In this document: piece after piece, positions 10,721 through 21,741 of the stretch
Position numbering within the stretch: position 1 is the stretch's first letter
Layout: the number at the start of each line of letters is the position of its first letter
Source of the DNA: Bradysia coprophila
Taxonomy: Eukaryota; Arthropoda; Insecta; Diptera; Sciaridae
Assembly: GCF_014529535.1 (NCBI RefSeq)
Contig: NW_023503555.1
Coordinates: forward strand, 7,812,001-7,876,000
Length of the DNA: 64,000 bases
Direction of reading: 5' to 3'
The notes under the pieces: model-generated
The model's database searches: none
Told to the model about the DNA's origin: nothing
What the model saw: the letters and a program-made list of their open reading frames with translations, nothing else
Translations under genes and position numbers: made by a program

Positions 10721-12333
10721 TTAAGAGTCATATCGCCAAGACTTCAGGTGATTTTTTTAACTTTGGGAACAAGCCGACTCCGATTTTAATGAGTGATAGC
10801 TCGTTGGATTCGTCTTTCAATTCTAGGAAACACGTATCTTTAACTTTTTCTAAAAAAAATTTGTTTTCTGTGAAAAGTGTTCAAAAGTGATCACATGTCA
10901 GAGGGTACCGAAAACAGTTTTTCGGCAATAACTCAAGAAAAAATTATTTTAAATTGTTGTAATGTTGTACGATTGTCGGCCTTGGAAAGACCTACAGATA
11001 GAGTATACGCACCGCTTGGTGCTAGTTGATCCACGAGAGCTATGACTTAAAATATAGTGAATGTTCGGAGAGTACTGCTTCTCTGCAGCTTCGTTGTTCC
11101 ACGGAACTAAGTATGGGGTGTTGTAGCTGGCCTCACCCACTATCGTTCCACACATAAATGAGCCCAGTACTTTTGTGCTGCAAGCCTACAGAAGTGTTGG
11201 AAAAAAAGTTGGTGCCAAAATGCAGATTTTTTTCTTCTTTCCGGGGGCTCTACAGCTGGAACAGCATCTGGAACGGTACTATGGCAGTCATTCTTTATCG
11301 TCTACTATTCTTTTACCTTATCAATAGAAAAACGCTTCGATATGTCACGAATATATCAGATCCAATGTTAGTAATATCAAGAGAAAAATTATAAAAATTT
11401 TCTCGGAGGATTTTAGTCGAATAAAGTGTTAGCGTATAGCAAATGACCTCAGGACTCCGGAACAGTAATCAGTTTTTCAATCGGACCAATATTTGCTACG
11501 CGACAGATGTTTGGAAAAACGATACGATCAAGTGGGAGCAAACGGTTTGCCAAACTCCTGTCACGTAGCAAATATTGGTTCGATTGAAAAACTGATTACT
11601 GTTCCGGAGTCCTGAGGTCATTTGCTATACGCTAACACTTTATTCGACTAAAATCCTCCGAGAAAATTTTTATAATTTTTCTCTTGATATTACTAACATT
11701 GGATCTGATATATTCGTGACATATCGAAGCGTTTTTCTATTGATAAGGTAAAAGAATAGTAGACGATAAAGAATGACTGCCATAGTACCGTTCCAGATGC
11801 TGTTCCAGCTGTAGAGCCCCCGGAAAGAAGAAAAAAATCTGCATTTTGGCACCAACTTTTTTTCCAACACTTCTGTAGGCTTGCAGCACAAAAGTACTGG
11901 GCTCATTTATGTGTGGAACGATAGTGGGTGAGGCCAGCTACAACACCCCATACTTAGTTCCGTGGAACAACGAAGCTGCAGAGAAGCAGTACTCTCCGAA
12001 CATTCACTATATTTTAAGTCATAGCTCTCGTGGATCAACTAGCACCAAGCGGTGCGTATACTCTATCTGTAGGTCTTTCCAAGGCCGACAATCGTACAAC
12101 ATTACAACAATTTAAAATAATTTTTTCTTGAGTTATTGCCGAAAAACTGTTTTCGGTACCCTCTGACATGTGATCACTTTTGAACACTTTTCACAGAAAA
12201 CAATTTTTTTTTAGAAAAAGTTAAAGATACGTGTTTCCTAGAATTGAAAGACGAATCCAACGAGCTATCACTCATTAAAATTGGAGTCGGCTTGTTCCCC
12301 AATCACCTGAAGTCTTGGCGATATGACTCTTAA
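10721..12333. mobile_element. TTAA-flanked giant palindrome (foldback element)
   Basis: Inverted arms 10721-11506 and 11558-12333 (about 786 and 776 bp) are nearly identical, separated by a 51-bp spacer. Both outer ends are TTAA followed by GAGTCATATCGCC on each strand, so it looks like an insertion with a TTAA target duplication, as for piggyBac-type and some other DNA transposons. No transposase is encoded. The open frames inside (mirror-identical at 11158-11394 and 11670-11906) exist only because the arms mirror each other. The few differences include a short extra A/T run in the left arm near 10752-10762. Near identity of the arms means recent origin or arm-to-arm conversion. A transcript across it would fold into a hairpin of nearly 800 bp. 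Confidence 0.8.
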
Positions 12334-12389
12334 GGGGCAAGCCGGTTTTACACTTAACGGAAATATGTGACCGTGACACTTGCAAGAAA

Positions 12390-12535
12390 TCTTAAACATA
12401 AAAAAAGAGATTGGAAGAGAAGGACTAGGATAAAGGGATTGGGATATGAACAAAGTGATTGGGACGAGAAGAGAGCGAATGGGATGAGGGCGAAGAGACA
12501 CGGAGAAAGTGATCGGGACATGGGGAAAGGGTCTG
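12390..12535. repeat. Purine-rich minisatellite
   Basis: Degenerate copies of a roughly 20-bp unit such as GGGATTGGGACATGGAGAAA. The same unit recurs at 14705-14750 and 15530-15640, so it belongs to a dispersed minisatellite. Confidence 0.5.
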
Positions 12536-12539
12536 GAAT

Positions 12540-12940
12540 TTTATGCGTTTTCCTCTTTCATAGTCTCTCCATCGCTCGGTGTGCTTAACCTTCACCTAAT
12601 CCTTCAGCGCTCACACGCATAGTTGTTGAGGGATTGGTATTTGTAGATTGCCGGTCATTTTATAAACGTTTTGATTACCTTAAACACCAGAATGTCCAGG
12701 TACCCACAAAAGTACAATCTGATTACTCCGACCCATCTCGTTTAGGCATTCCTTATGCTGTTGGCTTATTGATCACAACAGGCGATACAAGCGCCTTACT
12801 CATAGATTCGCTATCGGAACATATGCAAATTTTCTGCACTTGGTTGTCTTTCGGCAGCGCTTCGCTAACCCTTTTTAGGAACGCAGCTAATGTTTCCGTG
12901 TGCAAGTCACTGGAAAGTTTTCATTGATTGCCTGAGCAAT
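12540..12940 (-). mobile_element. LINE remnant, RNase H domain
   Basis: Minus strand reads ETLAAFLKRVSEALPKDNQV, then KICICSDSESMSKALVS (RNase H strand with the D-S pair), and NQIVLLWVPGHSG, the conserved RNase H signature of I/Jockey/LOA-type LINEs. The remnant is broken by a frameshift between these motifs and continues into the region homologous to the fragment at 8760-9047. It is a decayed copy lacking the reverse transcriptase. Confidence 0.7.
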
Positions 12941-13228
12941 CCTACCATGACCAGACAGGAACGACCTATCAATGAACGCCTATATAACAAATACAGATAA
13001 TTCAACAGGCCTTGTAGACTCGATGCAGAGCTACAATACAAATGTGTACATTCATCACTGTCATTTAGGTCATCTTTTTGCTTCGACATTTCAGAATTAA
13101 CATTGTCTTCTTCGCTTGATAAACGTGTCCAACGAAGGGATTTCCAAAGACAATTAAAAAAAAACTGAAAATTGTGACTCCAATGCGTCTTTGTTGCAAA
13201 ATAAATGTGACTAACAAAATTAATTTTT

Positions 13229-13275
13229 AAAATAAGCGTTTGAGGTCCGAATGTATTTTGTTGCATTTTGTGTAA
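13229..13275 (-). promoter_or_regulatory. Conserved 3'-UTR block, member C
   Basis: On the coding strand TACACAAAATGCAACAAAAT followed by TCGGACCTCAAACGCTTATT. Immediately after the stop codon of member C. Confidence 0.55.
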
Positions 13276-13276
13276 G

Positions 13277-14105
13277 TTATTGTGCAGGAGGAGGTGAAGC
13301 CATTTTTACAGCTTCGTCGTAACTTGGAAGTGAATTTTGTCTTGCTGCCATAGGTGGTAGATTGACACGAGAATGTTGCAGCGACGACGAAGTAGCAACA
13401 TTATTGAAGTTGCTATTACCAATAGCTATGGCAGGCACGCCTCCGTGTATCAATGAATCGTTAGCTACCCCTGACGTTGGTTGCAGCACATTCAGAGATT
13501 CTGAAACCGAGAGTGGTGGCATATAATAAAAACAACCAGAAATTCATTTGTCAGTTCGTCTCACCACTTGACATTACAACGTCTCTTTGGGTAATTTCGA
13601 TCGCTGTGTCTGTTGTCGAATCGTCTTCGTTACGTATAACAAAACACATTACACAACAACAAATTATTACCACGATAATAGTCAAGACAAGTGATATTGG
13701 AAAAGCTGATTCCTTTCTGTAATTTAACACAATTCGTTTTTGTCGATACCAATAACTTAATAACTAAATAGGCTCTACCTACATTACAAGCGCGGGTAAG
13801 GTAAGCGACGATGAAGAATAACTTTTCTGTAGATTCAATTGACCATCAATTGCTTCCTGTATCCGCCATCGGTCAAATTCAATCAGTGCTCTTTCAACTG
13901 TCGGTTTCTGTGGGCCGGCCAGTTTTGCATCCTGAGTAGCTTTCCATTCAATGTAGCATGGATCCTGAAGATAATTTTCCTTGTCATATATAAGGTTGAC
14001 GATGTAATCTGTGGTCAGGGAGCAGCACTCGATTTCAATCGGAAGTCGAAACAGAATGGTAACAATTGCAATGTAATACTTGATGTCATTGTTGTGTAAT
14101 GTCAT
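13277..14105 (-). CDS. PY-motif single-pass membrane protein, family member C
   Basis: Three exons: 14105-13783 (323 bp), 13716-13565 and 13500-13277, closing in frame to 232 residues. Same layout as member B: signal peptide, ECCSLTTDYIV, DPCYIEWKATQDAKLAG, transmembrane helix after KESAFPIS containing IICCCVMCFVI, tail with QNSLPSYDEAVKM and a final PPPAQ. Exon 2 is 6 bp longer than in B and exon 3 is 3 bp shorter, both in frame, which points to purifying selection on the reading frame. Intron positions and phases equal those of B and D. Promoter and 3'-UTR sequences are also conserved with B, defining a duplicated block of about 1.2 kb. Confidence 0.8.
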
Positions 14106-14340
14106 TTTCCTTAAAAATATAAAATGTTTTTAGGCTAGATCAGCACAGCTAGACGTGTAGACCCTGTTTCTGTGTTTTAAATGTAAACATTCAAGTCGAT
14201 TTTATGTGCACACTTACATTAATGTCAAAATAACATCATAAATTAATGATCAATACCATCGACACGATCAATGTATGATCAGTGCACGGGTATGTCAGCG
14301 CCGACTAGTGCGTGTGTCTGTTCTGGAGACATTCGTGTAA

Positions 14341-14373
14341 TGTCGATAGCTTTTACGCGCAAAAAATTCAATT
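14341..14373 (-). promoter_or_regulatory. Conserved upstream block, member C
   Basis: On the coding strand AATTGAATTTTTTGCGCG followed by TAAAAGCTATCGACA, about 236 bp before the ATG. Confidence 0.6.
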
Positions 14374-14866
14374 AGAATTTTTATCACTGAATCTTACTAA
14401 ACGAATTTAAGGTGACATCACTGTCGTCCGTTTTCCAGCCGTTGTGCCTCCGTTGACAGTTTGAATTCAAACTATGCAAAAGTCATTGAAACAGTAGAAA
14501 TGTCACGTAAACGAAGAGACAAACGGACAACTGTGAATATAGACTTAACGGGAAAGCCTGTGTATTACTTGATAAAATGCTCTTGCAAACATGATACTTA
14601 TTTTTCTATCATATCGTTAGTATCAGTTCAATTGGCTTCACGCAAAGAAGGCAGTGTCGCTTAACGGTGAACGACACGCCCGCGTCGTCCACTTGCAAGA
14701 AATCTTAAGGATGGAGAAAGGGATCGGAACACGGAGAAAGCCCGAGTAAAAATAAAATCTCAATTGAGAACGGTTTGAGCTATCTCAAAGTCTCAAATAT
14801 TGGCTGAGGATTGGAGAGATGTTAGAAAAATTTAAATTTTGAGGATTGAGCAACACGCGTTAACCA

Positions 14867-14930
14867 GTTGGCGGTCGAACATCCAGGTTAAGCATCAATC
14901 GGCGCGGTTTGTACTTAGATGGGTGACCGG
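14867..14930 (+). rRNA. 5S rRNA-derived fragment (pseudogene or SINE head)
   Basis: GTTAAGCATCAATCGGCGCG followed by GTTTGTACTTAGATGGGTGA and CCGG matches the middle and 3' part of animal 5S rRNA (GGTTAAGCAACGTCGGGCGCGGTTAGTACTTGGATGGGTGACCG pattern, quoted here from memory of the family). The box A/intermediate/box C internal promoter region is recognisable, but the 5' and 3' ends of 5S are missing, so it is not a functional 5S gene. A 5S-derived SINE (SINE3-like) or a retro-pseudogene are the two options. Confidence 0.65.
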
Positions 14931-15164
14931 AAAAATCATCAGAATAAGGTATAACTTTCAAATAAAAAAAATACAAATTTCTAAGTTCAGATTGGCAAAT
15001 TATGAAGAGTGCTGCCATCTCTGCATAAAATATGAAGATCATCGAACGCAAAAAACTCAGTGAAAGTGATAAATGGGGGAATGAAGTCTCGGTGAGGGTG
15101 AAGTCTTAATGAGAATAAAACATTAGATGCATACAGGAAATCTGAGTTAGAGACTTATGTCTAA

Positions 15165-15420
15165 CAAAGTCCTCAATAACTCACAAAAATCTCACAATAC
15201 CCTCAATGTCTCACGAAGTCTTCAATGTTTCACAATGTCTCAATATTTCACAATGTCCTCATGGTTTCACGAAAGCCTAGATGTCTAAAATAGTCCTCAA
15301 TTTCTCACAAAAGTTTCATATAAGTCGCACAGCGTCCTCAATATCTCACAAAAGTATCACAACATCCTAAATATCTCACAAACATCTCAAGGTATCACGA
15401 TGTCTTACGAGCTCTCTGCG
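15165..15420. repeat. Degenerate tandem repeat, TCCTCAATGTCTCACAA-like
   Basis: Repeated words TCTCACAA and TCCTCAATGTCTCAC at irregular spacing of about 16-25 bp over 250 bp. No coding potential. Confidence 0.55.
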
Positions 15421-15529
15421 CTAAAAATGTGTCAAACATGTCTATATCTGTCGAAATCAGATATCTCACTCCCATAATAAAATACGTGAGGATTTGAGAC
15501 ATCTCAATTCGATTTTTCTTTTTACTTGG

Positions 15530-15640
15530 GAGGCATTGGGACAAGGAGAATGGGATTGGGGCAAGGAGAAAGAGATTGGGACATGGAATAAGAGATGAGG
15601 ACATGGAATAAGGGATTGGGACAAGGAGTCATTTATAGAA
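15530..15640. repeat. Purine-rich minisatellite (second array)
   Basis: Copies of a 20-bp unit like GGGATTGGGACAAGGAGAAT; same family as 12390-12535. Confidence 0.5.
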
Positions 15641-15679
15641 TGCGTCAGCATTTGCTATATGATTTATGTGGTATGTACG

Positions 15680-16213
15680 ATCGCCCAAAACCACTTGCAG
15701 TGGAGGTGTGACGCAAGTCCTGTTATCCACTTACAAAAGAACTGATATCGGTGTAGATGACGCTTACAGATTCTACACGCAAAAAGATATGCGCCACAAA
15801 TGGCAGCTGATGAGCAAAGTACGCGAAAGTTTAATCAACAAAAATCTTACCAGAAAAATTTTAGGAAGAAAATTATAATAAAAAAGTTTGCGTCAAAAAG
15901 TGGCAGATGATTCGGCTTTCTTCCGTTTGAATTCCATTCATTAAAGGAATATATTTCACAATTATAAAAATTTTCCTTCCTCAACATCTGCCACTTGTGA
16001 CGCAAACTTTTTTATTATAATTTTCTTCCTAAAATTTTTCTGGTAAGATTTTTGTTGATAAAACTTTCGCGTACTTTGCTCATCAGCTGCCATTTATGAC
16101 GCATATCTTTTTGCGTGTAGAATCTGTAAGCGTCACCTACACCGATATCAGTTCTTTTGTAAGTGGATAACAGGACTTGCGTCACACCTCCACTGCAAGT
16201 GGTTTTGGGCGAT
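15680..16213. mobile_element. Foldback element (230-bp arms)
   Basis: Inverted arms 15680-15909 and 15985-16213, spacer 75 bp. The arm carries GATATCAGTTCTTTTGTAAG, GGACTTGCGTCACACCTCCA, and at its inner end AAGTGGCAGATG. The same words recur in the palindrome at 23621-24171 and in single-arm form at 27086-27235, defining a local foldback family. No protein encoded. Confidence 0.75.
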
Positions 16214-16289
16214 ATCAGCTCCTTTGTAAGTTGTGATTTTTTAGAATTGGGTCGAAGATAATATACAATTATACTATGCAGTTTGAACG

Positions 16290-17640
16290 AAAATACTCTT
16301 CTTAGAAAACTGTATAACTTTCACGAAAATCGAAAATTTTACGGAATTCACAAATCTGATGAAAGTCGAAAAGTCTAAAATCGAAAAATTCACGAATATC
16401 GAAAATTCGACCAAAATCGAAAATTTGAGGCACTTAAAACGCTCATAGCTCCCAAATAAGCGACTTTTTAAGAAAACCATGACACCATGTCGACTAGAAT
16501 GTAAAACTCTATCAATTTGTCTTTTAAACGAACTTTCTATCTGCAGTATTTTCCGAGTTATGGCTGACATAGCTCGCACTTAAAACGCCCATATCTCCAA
16601 AATAAGCGACTTTTTAGGGAAGCCATGAAGCACGCATCGACTAGAATCTAAAACTCTATAACTTTGCCTTTTACACGAAGTTTCCATCTGCTGTATTTTC
16701 CGAGTTATGGCTGACATAGCTCGCACTTAAAACGCCCATATCTCCAAAATAAGCGACTTTTTAGGGAAACCATGAAGCACGCATCGACTAGAATCTAAAA
16801 CTCTATAACTTTGTGTTTTACACGAAGTTTCCATCTGCTGTATTTTCCGAGTTATGGCTGACATAGCTCGCACTTAAAACGCCCATATCTCCAAAATAAG
16901 CGACTTTTTAGGGAAACCATGAAACAAGCATCGACTAGAATCTAAAACTCTATAACTTTGTCTTTTACACGAAGTTTCCATCTGCTGTATTTTCCGAGTT
17001 ATGGCTGACATAGCTCGCACTTAAAACGCCCATATCTCCAAAATAAGCTACTTTTTAGGGAAACCATGAAACATGCATCGACTAGAATCTAAAACTCTAT
17101 AACTTTGTCTTTTACACGAAGTTTCCATCTGCTGTATTTTCCGAGTTATGGCTGACATAGCTCGCACTTAAAACGCCCATATCTCCAAAATAAGCGACTT
17201 TTTAGGAAAACCATGAAACACGTGTCGACTGAAATCTGAAACTATAAATTTGTCTTTTAAACGAACTGTCTATCTGCCATATTTTCCGAGTTATAGGTTC
17301 CATAGCTCAATAGCTTAACACGCTCATAACTACGAAATTATAAGCTTTTATAAAAATTCCTTCAAATTAGTTTCTTAGAATTACGTCCTTAACATACCCT
17401 GAAAATTTCAGCCAAATCCGCCTGTAAATTCAGAGTGACAAAGTGACAGAGTGACAAAGGTTGGTAAAATTCATCAATTTCAAAATGTATGAAAATGAAT
17501 TTCGAATAAAATACTTTGGGGGTAGTAGGAGCAAAGGGGGAAAAGTCAAAAAGTTCGTGTATATATGTTCCTCAGTCCTGCGGAAAAATTTTTTTGTCAA
17601 ATTTTTCAGTGTGAACGGACTTGCGTCACGGCCCTTCACT
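16290..17640. repeat. 147-bp satellite array with flanking short repeats
   Basis: Units begin with GCACTTAAAACGCCCATA at 16430, 16576, 16723, 16870, 17017 and 17164, that is spacings of 146, 147, 147, 147 and 147 bp, then a degenerate partial copy from about 17311. Inner units are nearly identical; outer units are diverged. The left flank (16300-16430) has GAAAATCGAAAATT-type short repeats like those at 25210-25585. The right flank has a CCTGAAAATTTCAGCCAAATC stretch, then GTGACAAAGTGACAGAGTGAC, and GGACTTGCGTCAC near 17617. The whole looks like one transposable unit carrying an internal tandem array. Confidence 0.75.
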
Positions 17641-17885
17641 AACGTAGGGCCATGATTATAGTAGTGGTAGTGATGTTATATTATACTAAGTGTCGTAATG
17701 TCAAGTGATGACTTTGATAAAAGCCGAGACGAGACGTTCGTCGATTATGTCATAACGTTACGAGTTATTTTTATTGACTTTCAATCAAACACTTATTGAT
17801 ACGATTTATCAGAAAATCTTTCATGAATAGCAATTGCCGTCCATTTTATTCAATACAGCTGCATGCATGCACCGCAATTCTTTGT

Positions 17886-19666
17886 TCAATTTTTACGTGG
17901 CTTCAGCTCCAAATGTAAACCATTTTCGGGCATCATTGCTGTCAACACTTTTTTCAGTTGCAGTGGAATTTCCGTTTTTTCATTCGGTTCGAATGAGAAC
18001 TTTAGCAGTAAATAATACAAAACTGCTTTGACTTCCATCAGAGCGAAGCGAGAGCCTGCAAGTGGAAACACGCGAAATTCTAGTTCGATAATTTGAATTG
18101 GTTGATTACATTAAGTCGTACATACCGATACAGTTGCGCGGACCGGTACCAAACGGTATGAAGCTGCCAGACACAATGTTCCGTTTATTTTCATTGCTAA
18201 ATCTCTCCGGATCGAATTTTTCCGGTTCGGGGAAGTATTTCGGATCATAATGAATTCCGTAGATCGGTAAGAGGCAAATTGAACCCTTTTCGATATTTAC
18301 GGACAAGCTATCGTTCACACGAAGCACATAATCTCTACCACAAACCCGGTCGACGGAACTCGCTGGTGGCCACTTTCGTAGTGTCTCGGATACGACCTGA
18401 TCCAAATATTTCATTTTTTGAAGTTCATCATAATTGATACGCTTACCACCGAGCTGCTGATTCATTTCGACAATTTCTTCATACAATCTCTGTTGTAGAT
18501 CTGGATTCGTCATTAGTTCATACGATGCGAACATCAAGACATTTGATGTAGCTTCAAATCCACCCGCTAGAAAGATAAAACACTGAGCGGTGATCTCGTC
18601 GTCGTTTAATGTGCGATTGACGGTCGTTTTTTCGACTTCGATCTCTTGTACTGCGGCAAAGCCTTCAGTGTCTTTGACTTCATCTGATGGCTCATTCAAT
18701 GTGCCTTTACGCAACTCCATCATCATATTTATCATGTCCGGTCGGACGATATTTTTCTCTTTCCGAATTTTCATTGTATCCAGAACAGTGTTTTGAAAGG
18801 AACTTTCTACTTCTTTATCCATTAGCGAAATGCCAAACGCACTAGCCACCGACGGTAGATTACTCATGAGCACAATTTTGAAAAATTGCTTTGCAGTGGA
18901 CAAATTAACGGCAATTTTGCTGTTAAGAAAAAATTCATTTTCCGGTTTCGCGAACGAATCCACTTTCAATCCGAATGCGCAACTGGCAATCGAATCAAGT
19001 AGTGTACGCGAGAAGAAATCCTTCATTTCTACATCGATTTTTTCGCCATTTTCAACTCTCTTCAAGAAGTATTCTACAACATGCTCCGTGGAATCAGCCA
19101 CCAGTTCGAACATCTGTCTCATTTTACTGCCAGTAAAGGCTGGACTGACCATGGCCCGATTGTTACGCCATTTTGCCCCTTTAGTAAAGAACTGTAACAG
19201 GGAAATTAAAGTCATCAGCAGTTCGATATCACTAATTTCCTTCAAACAAGTTACCAAATTGTTACCCCACAGCCGATCGTGCTTATCACTGGCGAACGAA
19301 TTGTGATCCTCAAAATAATCGAAATCCTTCACTCCGATTCGTTTAATCAGCTCGGGCTCTCGAATGAGATATTGGGGTGCATTAAATGAAGATATTCCGT
19401 AAATACTGAGTGGACAGACAGAGCACACTATTAAAACCTACAATTCGAATGATATAACAATTTACTCACGGTTCATCTGGGAATCCTTGGTAGAGCAACT
19501 GAACGAAATCAGCCGGCGCAAATTTATTAAAAAATACTCCAAACAACGACGACGGACTGAAATACTTAACGTTGCGTTGTTCGAAGTAATTTCTTTTGTT
19601 TTTGCTCCATTTGTTGAGAGCATAAAAAACAAGAGGTACAGCCAACAACAACAATAGTAACAACAT
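17886..19666 (-). CDS. Cytochrome P450, CYP9-like (complete)
   Basis: Four exons: 19666-19470, 19405-19255, 19191-18126 and 18055-17886, in frame to 527 residues, a normal length. Introns are 63-70 bp with canonical ends. The 63-bp intron at 19254-19192 is stop-free and a multiple of three, so it would be missed by simple frame reading; removing it restores NNLFFTKGAKWRNNRAM around helix C. The protein starts with a hydrophobic anchor (MLLLLLLLAVPLVFYAL), which places it in the endoplasmic reticulum membrane. Motifs: WRNNR at about 124-128, I-helix AGGFEATS at 325-332, ETLR at 385-388, PERF at 444-447 and haem loop FGTGPRNCIG at 463-472. AGGFEATS and the overall pattern match the CYP9/CYP6 clan, which usually handles plant toxins and insecticides. 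The substrate cannot be told from sequence. Confidence 0.9.
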
Positions 19667-20679
19667 TTTGATGCGAGATGTTTGATTGTGTTGGTGCGTA
19701 TCTTTTACAATATTTTTCCTTTGACAATACCGCGTTTTTACTTTTATTCAAAACTGAAAATTAGCACACAAGTGTCTCTTCGTCTACTTTCCTTAGTTGC
19801 ACTGGTTACACTATAAAATTACCCCTTTAAAGCACTGAAGCATACTTTATAATGCAAGTTAGACTCATTCGAAGTTAATCTTTGTTTCAGCGAAAGCACA
19901 AATACCTCTACTAAACATGACACATACACGGCGAATGACGACTTAACTTATCTATATGCTTGTGTGCTGTGTGAAGTATTTACAATATACAGCAAAAATT
20001 GAATAGATTTCAAAAAAAAATAATTATCAAAGCCAATTAAATAAATTAGATTAGATTAGATTAGATCATAGTGCTGACATCGCACTTATATCCATATATG
20101 GATATCCCGAGCAAAAAAAAAAGTCGACGGAAATGTGAGCAAACATTGGATTGGACTTATTTTCGGTCATTCTTCGAGCAAGAACTGTATTTAGATTGTA
20201 GGTACTTGTCATATTGGTTCAGTCAGAGTATGTTGCCATATATGGATTTTATACGATTTTTGTCACATCAACGCCCGGTTAGTTGTGTCTGCTGTGATAT
20301 CACCTTCCATAGCAAACTCTTTACATCAGGCCTTGGACTGTGATTATAGTACTTACCTTACCTCTGACCATAAAGTACTCTACAATCACTAGTAACTGTA
20401 AAATAATTGACAACAATAGTGCTCTGGATAGGGAGATAGTGTGAGGCTTAGACAATCAGATAGTGTGGTTACAGGTCAACTCACATGGCGAGCATATTGA
20501 TTCGTCAATTATTATTTTTCTACGCTTTCTATTATTCTACGCTTTTATCGCTTTTCATCCATTTCATCTTTCTTCCTGCTTCATCCTCCCAACTTTCTTC
20601 TTTAAAAAAACGACCGACTTTAACAGTAGTTCAATATAATATTGCCGAAAAAAGCGACTTTAAATGTGAATGTCTTTGA
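19667..20679. other. Intergenic between CYP9-like gene and PY-motif member D
   Basis: AT-rich; a short ATTAG microsatellite at 20044-20066. The first part is the likely CYP9 promoter. No gene seen. Confidence 0.4.
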
Positions 20680-20726
20680 AAAATAAGCGTTTGAGGTCTG
20701 AGTGTCTTTTGTTGCATTTTGTGTAA
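20680..20726 (-). promoter_or_regulatory. Conserved 3'-UTR block, member D
   Basis: On the coding strand TACACAAAATGCAACAAAAG, ACACTCAGACCTCAAACGCT and TATTTTT, right after the stop of member D. It keeps the CTCAGA word also present in member A. Confidence 0.55.
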
Positions 20727-20727
20727 C

Positions 20728-21502
20728 TTATTCTATCGGCGGAGCTGTTGGCATTTTTACGGCATCCTCGTAACTTGGAAGCGAATTTTGTCTCTTTGGC
20801 ATCATAAGTGGTACATTGGCATGAGTGTCTTCCTGCGAAGACGATTCAGTGAGATTACTAAAATTGGCGTTGTACATAGGTCCCAATGGATCGCTCGATA
20901 CAACTGTCGTTAATTGCGCTTGAAGCGGTGCTGAAACCGATGAGTATAAGTAAATTCTCCGAATTTTCGTTTATTCATTTTACCACTTTGAGTGACATTG
21001 GTGGTTGTAGTCGTCGTTGCATCATCACTGTCACACACGGCTGTAACACAAGCTATACAACAACACAATCCCACTATCCCACCAATTAAACCTCCCAGTA
21101 TTTTCCAAATGGATGATTCCTTCCTAAACGGTACCACAACATAATACTCTCTCAACAGCAAGGGAAGCTGCATACTGACCTTTTGGTTTGAGCCACGTTA
21201 AATGTTTGAGAATAGCTGTCTTGCCTATTTGCTCGTTCTATTGCCTCATTCTCCATTCGCCTTCGATTGTAATCGTGCGCCCTCTTTTGTAAATCGTCTT
21301 GTCGTGCCCACAACTGAGCCAGATCTGCATCCTGAGCAGCTTTCCATTTTATGTAGCAAGGGTCTGATTCATAGTTCGGGTTTTGGTGCATTAGATCGAT
21401 CATGGCACTTGTGGTCATCGAACAGCATCCGATTTCAATGGGAAAACGGACAAAAATCGTAACAACGATGGCAACGTAGTACTTAAATAAGACACACGAC
21501 AT
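20728..21502 (-). CDS. PY-motif single-pass membrane protein, family member D
   Basis: Three exons: 21502-21180 (323 bp), 21123-20984 and 20930-20728, in frame to 221 residues. The ATG at 21502 gives MSCVLFKYYVAIVV, a signal peptide ending near IGCCSMTT. The ectodomain has DPCYIKWKAAQDADLAQLW and a long charged segment (RRRMENEAIERANRQ) most like member A. The transmembrane helix follows KESSIWKILGG and contains LCCCIACVTAV. The tail has NFSNL, also seen in A, and ends QNSLPSYEDAVKMPTAPPIE. It is thus closest to A in sequence but shares the three-exon structure with B and C. About 5 kb of unrelated DNA, including the CYP9-like gene, separates it from member C. Confidence 0.8.
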
Positions 21503-21741
21503 TTTGGTCAAAATTTAATTTAATTTCGACCCTAACAATCTAGGGCAGCTACACCACCCTCATTACGACAGAAATGTTTTCGTTTGGTGATTATAAACAA
21601 ATGTTAGACAATGTAGTATTGTTCGACGCATAATGTCAAAGTGATGTACCCGATGTAACTACAGTACCATAATAATTAATCATAGTTTGCGGCTCGGCTG
21701 TATCGGCTGCATATATTTTATTGGTATAATGTGTCGATTAA

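Noticed and set aside
11158-11906. Two identical 78-codon frames and a pair of identical 68-codon frames in mirror orientation
   Set aside because: They are the same sequence read in the two arms of the 10721-12333 palindrome; no homology or splice context.
14867-14930. Functional 5S rRNA gene
   Set aside because: Only the middle and part of the 3' region match; both ends needed for the closing stem are missing.
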